NCBI GenBank assembly: GCA_907163375.1
Contig: CAJQUW010011529.1
Location: forward strand, 1 to 64,000
Direction: 5' to 3'
DNA length: 64,000 bases
DNA from: Prostheceraeus crozeri
Lineage: Eukaryota > Platyhelminthes > Polycladida > Euryleptidae
Both the position numbers and the translations under genes were made by a program. Under the pieces are notes generated by a model. The model searched no databases and was not told the DNA's origin. It saw nothing but the letters and a program-made list of their open reading frames with translations. Shown piece by piece: positions 19,491 through 31,300 of this stretch (the first letter of the stretch is position 1; the number at the start of each line of letters is the position of its first letter).

Positions 19491-20049
19491 TTTCTCCATC
19501 GTTGACTTCATTTGGAGATATCTTCCAGCATTATACTCCAAATCTCCAGCTCGCTCTTGCTCTTCCTTTTCATCGGCACAAAGATTCTCCATTTCAAGCT
19601 GCTTTACAAACGTTGTCTTTCCACCTTTAAATCAAGATTCTATTCATTTCGATGGTGCCCCTAACCTGTGGTGGTTTGATTTTACGCACATTTTATGCTT
19701 TTGATCGTCTGATTTATTCACCACTCGAACATTTTCGCTCCGGAGGTCAACTTCTATTTTCGACCCAGAGCTCAGAATGGTTAATCATTATCTACCTAAC
19801 CCTTCCGCCGAAAGCCCTAAGTCATAACGACATAATAGCATAAGACATCGGTTTCAAATCTTATAGAAAAAATATCTTATCAATTTTGCATTTTACATCA
19901 TTTAATATTGAACTAAAATACGTAAAGGTAAATACATTTGGACCTTGAGAATCATCATGCTGGTTCAAGCTTACATAATTTCTTGAGTATAATCCCCATT
20001 TCTTCTTTATATATCTTCCTGATATTGCAGGATCTTTGGCAAAGAGCAT
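19488..20049 (-). pseudogene. Unidentified coding-like segment right of the foldback
   Basis: On the minus strand one frame shows SKIEVDLRSENVRVVNKS and QKHKMCVKSNHHRLGAPSK. Two stops follow, and then GGKTTFVKQLEMENL and ADEKEEQERAGDLEYNAGRY, up to the foldback boundary. A second open frame (19861-20049) includes GRYIKKKWGLYSRNYVSL. The composition is protein-like, with a charged, helical C-terminal part. GGKTT is reminiscent of a P-loop but the full motif is not present. It could be a dead host gene or a gene of an older element. Confidence 0.35.
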
Positions 20050-20648
20050 AGAATTTAGGGAGAAGGTTCTGTGGAGGCTGGAACTAATACACCGTTCTCT
20101 CAGTAGTTTCGTTGCTTCGTTATTTACTTAACAACGGTGTGTTAAGGCTGAACTTCATTATCAATCTACGGGTGGACGTTAAAAGGCACCTTTCTTAATT
20201 GTTTCCTTAAAAAATTGATAAAGAAATGAATAACTTTGAAATTGATCCTCAGAAAATTGATTATTGGTCAATGTAAAGCTACATTTAAATTAAGGTGAAC
20301 TAAATTTCAAAGTTAAGCAATTAGTCTAAATGCAATGTAAATATGGTCGAATGTCTAAAAGTATTCTGACAACAATATTAAGTAAATTTTCATCTGATTG
20401 CAATGCATATACATACCGTATGTATTGGAGTCAAACATGATTGATAAATTGATGACATGTGATTTCATTCAGTGTGCAGTTGTTCATTTTACACATCCGT
20501 GTAAAGCGTTAGTCAACTGAACGTGAAATATTAGATGAATCGATGCAAATAAGTCAGTACGCCTGTGAAAAGTCACTCGGAACTCGCAGAATTGAACATG
20601 TTCATTCAGCGATCAATCAGTGTCAAAGATTATTATTCATGAATTATG
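20050..20648. other. Unassigned sequence
   Basis: No gene, RNA or repeat was recognised between the coding-like segment and the MITE copy at 20649. Confidence 0.3.
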
Positions 20649-21187
20649 TGTTGACACCACAGAATTAGATTGTTTAATCGTATCACTTTGCTAGAAGTGC
20701 AAACTGATTCAAAACAATGGCACATGAAGGAACTTATTAAGTGGGCAAAAAGAATTTCTTAATACCTTGCAGAGATAGGAAAAATAGTCGTGCGTCGCTT
20801 GCGAATTGCTCTGAATTCCTTCATAATGCTACGATCGCCACGACACTTTCACATTCGAAGAATTCAAATCATTGCGCAAAAGTTTTCTCGATAATGTTGG
20901 GCAGTCCGATCATTATTAAAAAAGTTAGCAGGCGCATGAAAAAACGGTCACAAACTTCTCTGTAGAACTTGACATCGTCTGTGTCTCTTTGCTGTGTGAT
21001 CCGGTTGATAACAGTCACTGAAACCTCGCACAATTTGGCGTGTTTAATGTTGAACTGGCTGCTCATTGTTCGATTGCTATGCTATTTAGTCAGCAGAATG
21101 TGCCATTTCATTTACGTTACATGTTCCAATGTTTCCCTTCTAGTCAAACGGAAGAAGAGACGACCTGTCTAATTCTGTGGTTGACAC
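20649..21187 (+). mobile_element. MITE family copy 1 (CACAGAATTAGA ends)
   Basis: The left end GTTGACACCACAGAATTAGA and right end TCTAATTCTGTGGTTGACAC are inverted copies. The body of about 540 bp has no recognised gene. The 74-codon frame at 20741-20965 exists also in copy 2, so it is repeat sequence and not a host gene. Confidence 0.72.
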
Positions 21188-21707
21188 ATTCCAATTCCAG
21201 CCATTGTATGCAATGATAGAAAGCGATAGAGACTGATATAGTTATTTGTCTCTCTTTGGCTTGTGTGATTGACCAAGCGCGCGTAGCGGAAGTAGCTCGC
21301 ATCAGCGAGCACAAGTCTGATTACCGGCAGAATCTAGGCCTGTCAAGTGAAAAGTATACTGTATATCTTTGACTAAGATTTTTATTGATAAATTCGTCAA
21401 ATAGAAATATCATTCACACTGTTCGACTCTTCATCTGAATTTACCACAGAAATCATAGAAATTGACAACAATAAAACCTCTAGAATGGAAATTGCGCTTC
21501 AGGCAATACACAATAACGGCACATAAATCGCACGCATTTTCACTTAGATGCACCTGCCAACGTCTGTATCATTGGGTTAGAATCAGTCACATGAGTAAAT
21601 CGAAGCTTTAAATTGGTTCTTCATGCCCCAATTTAGTTCCCCCGGATGTGCCGCGACCTTGAGTCAATTTCCATTCTAGCGAACTTCAGATAAACAGTTT
21701 ATTTCTA
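21188..21707. repeat. Segment related to 27.9-28.3 kb
   Basis: 21440-21700 is similar in direct orientation to 27917-28180. Shared blocks include ATAGAAATTGA, ATTGGGTTAGAATCAGTC, GTGCCGCGACCTT and TTTATTTCTATG. 21220-21290 matches 28195-28265 inverted. It appears to be an old element into or next to which the two MITE copies were placed. Confidence 0.65.
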
Positions 21708-22236
21708 TGACAGAAATAGACCGGTCGTCTGTTCTTCTGTTTGACTAGAAATGAAACATTGGAACATGTAATGCCTATGAAATGGCACATTCTGCTGACT
21801 AAATAGCATAGCAATCGAAGAATGAGCAGCCAGTTCAACATTAAACACGCAAAATTGTCTGAAGTTTCAGTGACAGTGTTATCAAACGGATCACACAAGC
21901 CAAAGAGACACAGACGATGTCAAGTTCTTCAGAGAAGGTTGTGAACGTTTTTTCATGCGCCTGCTAACTTTTTTAATAATGATCGGACTGTCCAACATTA
22001 TCGAGAAAACTTTTGCGCAATGATTTGAATTCTTCGAATCTGAGAGTGTCGTGGCGATCGTAGCATTATGAAGGAATTCAGAGCAATTCGCAAGCGACGC
22101 ACGACTATTTTTCCTATCTCTGCAAGGTATTAAGAAATTCTTTTTGCCCACTTAATAAGTTCCTTCATGTGCCATTGTTTTGAATCAGTTTGCACTTCTA
22201 GCAAAGTGATGCGGCTAAGCAATCTACTTCTGTGGA
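21708..22236 (-). mobile_element. MITE family copy 2, inverted relative to copy 1
   Basis: It is the inverse of 20655-21175 at high similarity over about 500 bp. Together the two copies form a large inverted repeat with a 0.5-kb spacer. A third, more diverged copy lies at 60013-60540. Confidence 0.75.
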
Positions 22237-22734
22237 ATTTACTGACTGTGTGCGCTTACTGTGATGTCAATCTTCTGGTTCGTCAGAATTCAGGCTTGAA
22301 TTTGCACTGCGCCAGTGGAAAATTGATCTTCTTGCCTGTCGAGTTCTGGCCGTGTCCATCAGTATTGATGAAAGTCATCTCAGACCCAAGCACGCAAGCG
22401 ATCGGCTTCTTCATTAATTGAAATGTATTGCGAGTGGAAATATAATTTACTTAATCTTATTGAAACGTAGGCCATACGTAGGTGCTGACACCGATGACAC
22501 GGTCAGAGTTTGGTAACGCACTGTGGTAATTTCAGAAACACCCTTTTGTCGACTTCAATGCCGTTATCGTGAGTTATATTTCAGACTACACGAGTAAAAT
22601 GTTTCAATTTGCAAGTAGTAGTAGAAGTAGTAAGATGTTTTTATTATGAAATAGAAATCACAAATTGCGGTATAATGCGCATGCACAATGGAAAAAAGTC
22701 ATAAATGAAGGCAAAATATCAAACCAAAGCAAAT

Positions 22735-23102
22735 ACTCAATTATAACACTGGTCATTTAGTAGTCGAATGCAAGTACAAATAAAAGAAGATTGTTTTAAT
22801 AGAGTGCGTGAGCAAGGAACCTCAAAAAGACCTGAACGTAGGAATTGCGTTGGCACCATGTCGTAAAGGAGATTTTCACTGCTTGAAATTTCATTGAAAA
22901 TTTGTAAAGCCGAAGTCTGTCTCCTGACGTTTAATGAGGGAAAGGACGAACAGTGACAATCAGTGCCACACATTCTGTAAGCTCGTCGACGCACTTTTTC
23001 GAACTTCTTAGCACTCTTTTTGTTGATTCCAACTAGGAAAGCAATTGAACTCAAGTGTGTGTGCCAAGAACGGTTGCTTCCCTTGAGAATGATCAGTGTG
23101 CG
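22735..23102 (-). pseudogene. 3' tail of a LINE reverse transcriptase ORF
   Basis: The minus frame reads WHTHLSSIAFLVG, then KKFEKVRRRAYRMCG, then RRQTSALQIFNEI and LRSGLFEVPCSRT to a stop. A Lys/Arg-rich motif of the type LEKVQRRALRI, followed by about 80 residues to the end, is the hallmark of the C terminus of jockey/CR1/RTE-like LINE reverse transcriptases. Upstream domains are missing (5'-truncated copy, as usual for LINEs). Clade not determined. Confidence 0.65.
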
Positions 23103-23105
23103 TAG

Positions 23106-23845
23106 AGTTTCAATTTCAGATTTGATTTTACGCTCTACTTACTTATACATGTAAGCCGTGTTGGTCCTGATTTAAAAAATATTCCACATTTTGGGCTGAT
23201 TTCATTTTCAATACCCGAACAATCGAATATCGAACAATTGCATTTTAATTCTTCATGCTAGCTTTTGATCACTGCGCTATTTAAAACTATCGATTAAAAC
23301 ATCACTTAGACGTTGATAACCTTGAAAAATTAAAAATTCATGAAATTGTTTATATTTTGCCGACGCTTCGTCCGTTCTTGAGAGACGATTCGGAACTGAA
23401 GAGTGATAAGAAGTGTAAATACATCTCATGACAAAATTGATCTGGCAATGTTACGACGACATTGTGTGACACCCATCATAGAGATCTAACACGCTATCTG
23501 TACAATCACTACGTAGAAATTGACAAAATTGAATAAATTGAAATTAACAGGCAAGTTGATAAGATGACATAACTGACAGTGAAAATAATGGAAAGCGCTT
23601 AAATGAAAACAAAGGTGATGTCTAAGGAAAAGGACATGACAAAATATAACTAAAGTCAGAAAAGGAATAAAAAGAAAAGAAAATTAAGCAAAAAAAATTG
23701 AAAGCTGAGAAAAAAAGTAAAATAAGGCATTAATACATAAATTAATTATATTATATATAATGTATTATAATATATATAATATAATAATTATATTTATATA
23801 TAAAATCAAAGCAAAAGTAAATGAATATCAAACATGAAAAACTAC
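23106..23845. other. Unassigned; AT-rich run at 23740-23806
   Basis: No gene recognised. 23740-23806 is an imperfect TA/TAA-rich low-complexity tract. Confidence 0.5.
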
Positions 23846-23847
23846 CG

Positions 23848-24498
23848 AACTCACGCCGACATGTTTCTGCCAATAGTCTGGCTTCTCAAGGCGGTAAATG
23901 ATTCAAATTTATTGCTACAAAAATTATATAACAGAAACTTGATTTCATAAATTAAATATCTTGATTTTTAGGAGAAATCATAGTCTTTCACATGGTATTG
24001 AGGGTTGGTTCATAGATCTTAATGAACATGGCCTCTTTATGTTCACGATCTATTGTGGACCCCAAAGACATTTTATAGAATGGTGTGATAGAAAATTTGA
24101 TGTCCATGTTAGCTGCACAGTTTCTTATATGTTTGCTTACATGTAGGTAAGAGTATTTAGCTTCCTGAATCTGTTGTCGATGAACAGTAACTCTATGGCG
24201 AAGGGTGTCACCTGACTGGCCTATATAGTAATCATTACAACCTAAACAACTTAATTTATAAATGAGGTTAGAAGAACTGCAATTTGTGTTACACCTAATA
24301 CGAAACTCCTTAGTTTTGAAAGAAGTCATTTTCTCCAACCTCGATGTGATTACAGCATTTGCAGCGATTTTGGTTGCATTTTGTTACCCCTTGTATTTGA
24401 ATTTTGCTTGTTTTTACGTATAGTATGGATAGCAAAGACTATGGTTGCCTCATACAAGATTTGAATTGGAAATTGTCAAAACATGTCGGCGTGAGATC
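23848..24498 (-). mobile_element. Penelope-like element remnant C
   Basis: Short inverted ends share CTCACGCCGACATGTTT (left 23850-23866, right inverted 24480-24496). The body keeps only the GIY-YIG part on the minus strand. The left end contains, on the minus strand, TGAGA, a GCCA/TGGC helix and GAAAC, the same layout as in the other PLE ends. Confidence 0.75.
23988..24338 (-). pseudogene. PLE GIY-YIG endonuclease domain (copy C)
   Basis: 116 codons with SSNLIYKLSCLGCNDYYIGQ, SGDTLRHRVTVHRQQI and HVSKHIRNCA. This is a well-preserved GIY-YIG core with the conserved Arg in the helix after YIG. It belongs to the same broad family as copy D, which shares VRVHRKQV and HASKHMSACA. The reverse transcriptase is absent in this copy. 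Confidence 0.8.
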
Positions 24499-24537
24499 AG
24501 AAGTTTTCCATTTTTGACAAATATATATATATACGAT

Positions 24538-25769
24538 AAATAGTAATCCACACAGAAGGCAAAAAGAAAAAGCACAATTTTGTAGCCCAAACCGGTTTCA
24601 CCTGTGTTCCAGGCTTCTCACGGGCAACTGAATTATATTACAAAAATTCGAACTGAAGCATGCAAATGATCAACATAACATAATAGATATATGACACTAA
24701 TCATATGTACTGAAATGGAAAAGGAATCTTTGGCTAGAAGAATCAATAACATTGTCTCCAAATCTGAAAGAAAGATGATGCGGTATGATGAACTACGAAA
24801 CCAACTGCTCACTCTTGGATATCCACAGCCTTTAATAAGTGATGCAACATCCAGAGCTGAAAACAAAATTACTAGCAATAAGAACGAGCAACATTCGCAC
24901 TTACTTGTTCCTTTTGTTACTACATTCAATCCGAATAATCCTGCGATCTTCCAGAATATTGTCAATCCTATATTTAATAGTTTGAAAGTGACTATATTTA
25001 ATAGTGAAAGTCTTATAGAATAAGACGTTCATACCGTCAGCCTCCTTCATTACTACATCAACTTAGAAATAACAACAGGAAAACTTTGATCGGTGTTACA
25101 AAATGTGGAGACAGTAATTGTGAATGCTGCAATTGTTTAATAGAGGGCACCACTTTATTTTATAAGATAAATGGAGAAATGAAATCTTTCGAAATTAGAT
25201 CAAATAAGAATTGTAACACAAAGGATCTCATATATGCTATGAAGTGTGGGGTTGTGGTGAGCTTTATGTGCGGCAAACAGGAGATATTTTTCGTTCTAGA
25301 GTAAGGGTGCATAGAAAGCAGGTTAGAGAAAATAAATATGCCATTTTACACGCCAGTAAACACATGTCTGCATGTGCAAAAAATGAAGATCCCCCATTCT
25401 GGATTATGCCAATATATAAATTACCGAATGGAAGTGACAGAGGCATGAGAGAACTAAAAGAAAAAATGTGTATAAATGTCTTAAAACCAAAATTAAATGT
25501 AAATCATTAAGTGAGTAACATGCACCAGTACCATAGAATCTCACTGTGCTCATCCCGAAAAATCTATGATTCCCTTTTCCATTTCAGTACATATGATTAG
25601 TGTCATATATTTATTATGTTATGTTGATCATTTGCATGCTTCAGTTCGAATTTTTGTAATATAATTCAGTTGCCCGTGAGAAGCCTGGAACACAGGTGAA
25701 ACCGGTTTGGGCTACAAAATTGTGCTTTTTCTTTTTGCCTTCTGCGTGGATTACTATTTGTCGTATTAA
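24538..25769 (+). mobile_element. Penelope-like element remnant D with about 185-bp inverted ends
   Basis: 24538-24722 and about 25583-25769 are inverted copies with very few mismatches. The interior encodes a longer C-terminal part than the other copies. It is broken, with a few breaks. The right end has TGAGAAG, a CCTG/CAGG helix and GAAAC (25676-25711). It abuts copy C with a gap of about 40 bp. Confidence 0.82.
24691..25510 (+). pseudogene. PLE polyprotein C-terminal part (copy D)
   Basis: The first part (24691-25023) has MEKESLARRINNIVSKSERK and YDELRNQLLTLGYPQPLI, resembling the end of a Penelope reverse transcriptase. The next part has a Cys cluster, VTKCGDSNCECCNCL, typical of the linker before the endonuclease. 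The last has ELYVRQTGDIFRSRVRVHRK, the GIY-YIG motif. The order reverse transcriptase end, Cys cluster, GIY-YIG is that of PLEs. Not intact. Confidence 0.8.
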
Positions 25770-25796
25770 TTTCCATTTTTTGATTTCACTATTTTG

Positions 25797-25856
<60 letters not shown>
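25797..25856. repeat. (TA)n microsatellite
   Basis: About 60 bp of uninterrupted TA immediately right of PLE copy D. Confidence 0.97.
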
Positions 25857-25858
<2 letters not shown>

Positions 25859-27900
25859 ACAAATTAATATATAAAAACAATTGCATGAACTTCTCATTTT
25901 TCAAAGTTATTTACAAATTGGCACCAACAAATAATATTTAGACGTTGCACTTAAACACGAAGTGCACAGTCTGTGGTCGTATATTGCTGATTGACTTGTT
26001 TTGACCTTCCCAAATCTTTGCTGTCAAGTGGCGCATCATCTTACATAAGTAATCGATATGTGTTTTAACCTCATATAAATTGATAAACAACACCACTTGA
26101 GAGATGTTTGGGAGACGTCGATTTTTGATTGAATCAGTTGCCTAGTTTTCTAGGATTTAACATCAAATATATAAATCACATGCTTTAAAAATATAGTTTG
26201 AAGTCCTTTTTCAAACGACAAGAGTAGTTTCCAGTAAATAGAATTTTAATACAGGGACTTTTAATTCTAGGTTTGGTTTTAGTATAAAATCTAGGTATGG
26301 AAAACAGTTAGACGGATCGTTTCAAGACAGAAAAAAATTCAATTGATTGGGAAAGAAAACGTCGCTGAAGCCTCAAAGATACGAATCCTGATTCCATTTT
26401 TGCCGATTTCCGCCGACATTTATAGGATCTACCACACGATCAGAAGACTTCACTTACAGAGATCTCTACAAAATTATGAATTACGCCCTCTGAAATGGTT
26501 TAAATTGTTTTGATTTTGTCTTAGAGAATTGATACAGTGTGTTCATTCATGGCACGAAATGCAAGAGCCACAAGTAGACCTATGGGACTGATTTTATAAA
26601 TCATTATTTCCATTGTAGCATTTTTTCACAGACAATAGAATAATCAAACTTTCCTGAATGAAGGCTGATTTGAACATTTCTTTACTTTTGCTTTCGTCAC
26701 CTTGTATGCTTTCTATATCTACATGTATAGTTATTGCATGCATTACAGAATATTCACTGTCTAAATTATAAAAACAGATATGAGTTTCTGAATAAAGAAT
26801 CATTCATTTTGAGGAAACTTGATTATTTCCAAGTTAGCTGAAACTTAACATGAGAAATCAAGAACTTCCATGGACATAGATAGAACAAAACACTAACTAA
26901 CAACGCGTAACTCGATTGAGTAGAATTTCGAGCTTTTTAAAATCGATCTGGTTCTTTTCAATCAGGTTCTTTGCTTAATAAGGTCAAACCTTGTCCGACG
27001 AATTTTCTTACGAATGAACCCAATTGAATTTCTAATATTTTCATGAAATTTCGTCTTTTTGTAGTTTCGGAATAGACATGACAAATATCAGCTGTTAGCA
27101 TGACTGAAGCTTCTCGGTGCTAAGATCTAAGATGAATGCTTTTTTGATAACAATATTTAAGTGAATAGTAATTCGGCTAATATCTGTTATCACCCATAAG
27201 TACTCACTAGGCATTGATATTTCTATTTTCATCTGATTAGCATGATCGGAGATAATGTCAGATAATTCGACGTCACATGAACAGGTACAATTGTTAAACT
27301 TTGCAACGTTGTCGTTATCAAGTATAAATGAATCGACAACTAGCATTCGTCATGTATTGCATGAGCGGATACATTACCACTGAAATTCAGATCATTTAAG
27401 TTAATCGCGTATGCGTACATGGTAGCTGTCCGGTTCAACCATCTGGAATGCTGATTAACGAAAGGTATATTTCATTAATCATTCATTTTAAAAAACTTTA
27501 ATCCACTTTATCTTTTGATACTTTTGGAAACATTAACATATCTTGTTTATAAATACTTAACGTGCAGACGGATTTGGAATTGTCAATAAAGTCATCATAG
27601 TCAAAATATAGCGGAGCAGATAAGTAAGTTTATGTGAATTATGTTTAGCATCTCATTAAGGCAAGGGATAGCTAGCCATCATCGATACTTCTCTGCCGGA
27701 CTGGCAAGTCATTTCATAATTTCTTCGCATCTCTCGATTCTGGCATTCCTCTTCTTTTGACAGATAGACTTCCGATCATTAACAAAATCCATAATTCTCT
27801 TTTTGTTCCGCTTGTCTAGGTGCTTCCAAGCGCACCTTAGAAAAAAGGATATGTAGGCCACTTCCTCTTGACAGGCCTGCATGCAAAGACCGCTGATGTG
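25857..27900. other. Unassigned sequence
   Basis: Only short frames below 85 codons and no family resemblance. Nothing pairable was seen by eye. Confidence 0.35.
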
Positions 27901-27909
27901 CGTGGGCTA

Positions 27910-28310
27910 TCTGATATGAGCATAGAAATTGATAACAACAAAGCCACTAGAATTGAAGTTAAGCAACATGCTATGTACACAATACCGGCACAAAAATCGC
28001 AGGCATTTTCTCTTAGAAACACTTGTCAACGACTACATGATTGGGTTAGAATCAGTCGCATGTGCAATTCTAAGCTTTTCACTTTCTATTCATACCGTAA
28101 TTTAGTTTCCCTCGGCTGTGCCGCGACCTTCAGACAATTGCCATTTTAGTCAATTTCAGATGAACAATTTATTTCTATGGATAAGAGGCACTTCTGCAAT
28201 CGCGCACTTGGTCAGTCACACAAGCCAAACACTGAGGAATATCTATGTGAATTTCTATCGCTTGCTACCTTTGTATAAAATGGCTTGGATGGGGTTATGT
28301 CTGCTCTAGA
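27910..28310 (+). repeat. Interspersed repeat, related to 21.2-21.7 kb
   Basis: It shares ordered blocks with 21440-21700 in the same orientation and with 21220-21290 in inverse orientation. This copy lacks the MITE sequence that follows TTTATTTCTATG at 21705, so it shows the state without that insertion. The 93-codon frame at 27868-28149 is within the repeat and not a recognised gene. Confidence 0.6.
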
Positions 28311-28311
28311 C

Positions 28312-31300
28312 TAACCCATACGCAAATGAATCTATCTTCGTAGTTATGATGAATTGAAGTGTTCCATGGGCCAGTCTATTTTAGAGCAATTTCCGAAAAA
28401 AGGTATAATGAATTTTGGTCGATCAACAGTTTAGAATTTAGGGTCAATCTGAGAAGATTACTGAGTTCAGTATGATATGGTGATTAAAAGCTATTCCGTA
28501 TTATAGAAATTACAAAAATTACTTTGTTGTACAAAAATTATTCTGTTGAATATCAAAATCTGGAAGCTGTGGTTGTCATGATTGCGGGAATCACAGATCA
28601 GATATTTCACTGCCGCTATTACAAAAATCCATGTGTATACAATCGGCTGTCTAACTGTCGTCACGAAATGAGCGACACATGCGAGCATTTTTAAGGAGAA
28701 TAAATTGTTTCTGGTTGCAAAATAGACACCACTATCATCTTCGTGGACTTTTAAATGAAGTGTGTTTCAAATAAATTGGTGAATAAGAATCCTACGATCT
28801 ACATGTACATCAAATAATTGATATGTAGCATTTTGATGACTTCAGCGTAGCATTTGAGGGAGTGGCGCACAATTGAAGACAGAATTTATGAAGAAGAAGT
28901 TATTTTTTTCAATTACAAAAGAGTACGTCATACTTTTGTGTGATTGACATGACCATTCGCAATAAGGGATTGATATAAGCTAGATGATTTTGCAAAAATT
29001 AATGATATGATATTTCACATTTGTTGAGAATGGGATTTTTTGGGCATACTTATCATTACATATTTTCATTCATAGGATGACAACAAGGCACAGGTGACAG
29101 ATCATGAAATAGAATTGACGTGCGGATTTAATTTGCCATGACTTAGCGGTTCGTCGGTGTTCCACTTCATACCTAGCTAAACGGTGTTTAGGGTGCGAAT
29201 TGCACTCCAGGGAGTTAGTTTCAATGAGTAAATGATGTAATGAATGTCCTCATTATGTGTCTGAAACAAATCATGAAGTCTTAAAATGAATTCACTGAGT
29301 CAAGATTGTGCAATTATGCAATTATTGTTGATTATGGTGGAGTCTAGGCCTACTATGGTATAAATAATTGTTGCATTTGAGTAATTTTCATGGATAAATC
29401 CAGATAAATTAATGATTTTTGGTAGTATTTCTGGTCTGGTATACATTTTATTTCTTATATTTGATAAACGACTTCTCATTATCAGATTGATTCATCCAAA
29501 GATCTCAATATATTCCAAAACTTGCATGCAGGCCTAAATTTACAGCATTCTATTCTTAATACAACTGTGGTCATCCATGGCAAATGATTGAAGAGTGGCC
29601 TACTGGGCATGTGTTCAACAAAGTAACTAGCTTCTAGAGCATTTATGAAGAGGCTTGTGTGTCACTTGCTGACAAAATCTGCAATGCATATTGGCACCGT
29701 TCTTGAGTAGTCCTATTGAAATGCTATGCTAGCATCAATGGTTGACATTTGATGCTTTTCATTTTTGCTTTGAATATCGCCTAAATTCTACCACTCTGAT
29801 CACCTTTCAATAGGCGTGGAATACATAGTTTATTTGCAATTGCATTCTCTGAAACTAACTGTTGCTTTCAATTTTCAAAGCAGAAAATTTTTGTCAAAGT
29901 ATATACGCTGCAAGACGGCAAAACTGCACTACATTTTCTGTGTGACATCTCTCGAAAAGTCATGTGCTCGCCTTTCATGAAGTTTTGTTGGTAATCTATA
30001 AGCGTCTTCATTGTTCAATGTTCCACGTTGTTGGGATAATCTCTTGATAATTTGATGTATTGAACAGCTATTCCTTCCCTGATGAACATTGGTCGTCGGC
30101 TTCATTTGTCAGGTTAATTTCTTAAGAGTCAGAATTAACGTCGTTGGTCTGTTAATATTCCCTTCATCATTAAAGAATATATGAAGGGACGTGAATTAAA
30201 GAAAGCGGCGTGATTTGAGCACTGTAGAAAACGGAGGATTTTTCCGACTGATTCGGTAGACTTATTTTTACTTAAGGATATTCGCAAGCAATCTATGCTA
30301 CCTTTTACATATCGTTGATGCTTTTCCAATACATCTTGCTCTGAATTTAAATACAATAATTAAGTGCACAGTTACTTTTTGAACGCTGTAAATGTCTTTG
30401 AAAAACACCTATACTTCCAGGATTTCGTTTCTCATCGCCGATAAGGTCTAAAATTTTGAGCGCATTTCCTAAAATTCATTGCGATCATTCGTTTAATGGT
30501 GCGACGTCTTTCAGGATTAGATGTCTTTGTTAGCGCATAATAATGGCGATGTATAATGAAGGGATGATTTGTTAACGTATTCATAGTGACCTACATATTC
30601 ATTTATTGATCGAGTGACAATCAACTTGTGTCTATCAAGTTATGAATTAAGTTGTACAGTGAAACCTTGCTGGGCATTATTACCGCACATTAAATTCAAT
30701 GCTTATTCCGTAACCAATTTATCTCTGGTTCAATTCAATTCAATTAGATCAATTTACATTTAAGTATGTCCATTATCCATGTTGCAAAGATCTGAATAGA
30801 TGTCTTAGCATTGAAATCTGCACACGAATCATAATACTAGAAATACATGCATGCGTAGGTATGTGAATCGAATACGATTTGCGTGACAATTGATGATCTA
30901 GAGCGAATTATCCGCTTCAGTTATGAAAGACGCAGTTCGATTAGTGACTATCAGATTTCAAATCAATTTCTGTAAAATTCGATTTTACATATTCTGGAAT
31001 TGCTTCGGACTAAATAGTGCAACTTACTCTTTTAATTACCATTATTGCTATCTCGCAAATACATTTGACATCATCAAATTATTTTATGCTGAAGATTAAA
31101 GCTGACAGATAGTAATTGCTATATCGCATGGTTACTAGTTTTATAGCTATTAATTCAGTTATTAATTTTTAACATTACATACATTTAATTGGTATTTTAT
31201 TAATAAATATTAATTATACCATTTATTTTACAACAGTAACTCCGAATCACGATTAGTTTATACGATTTCATTGTCCATTAAAAAAAATGATTATTATTTG

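Noticed and set aside
20741-20965. 74-codon frame repeated at 21891-22151 as a possible duplicated gene
   Set aside because: It lies inside two inverted copies of a MITE family and has no recognisable motif.
25641-25941. Frames on both strands with IYIYIY runs
   Set aside because: Translation of the (TA)n tract at 25797-25856.
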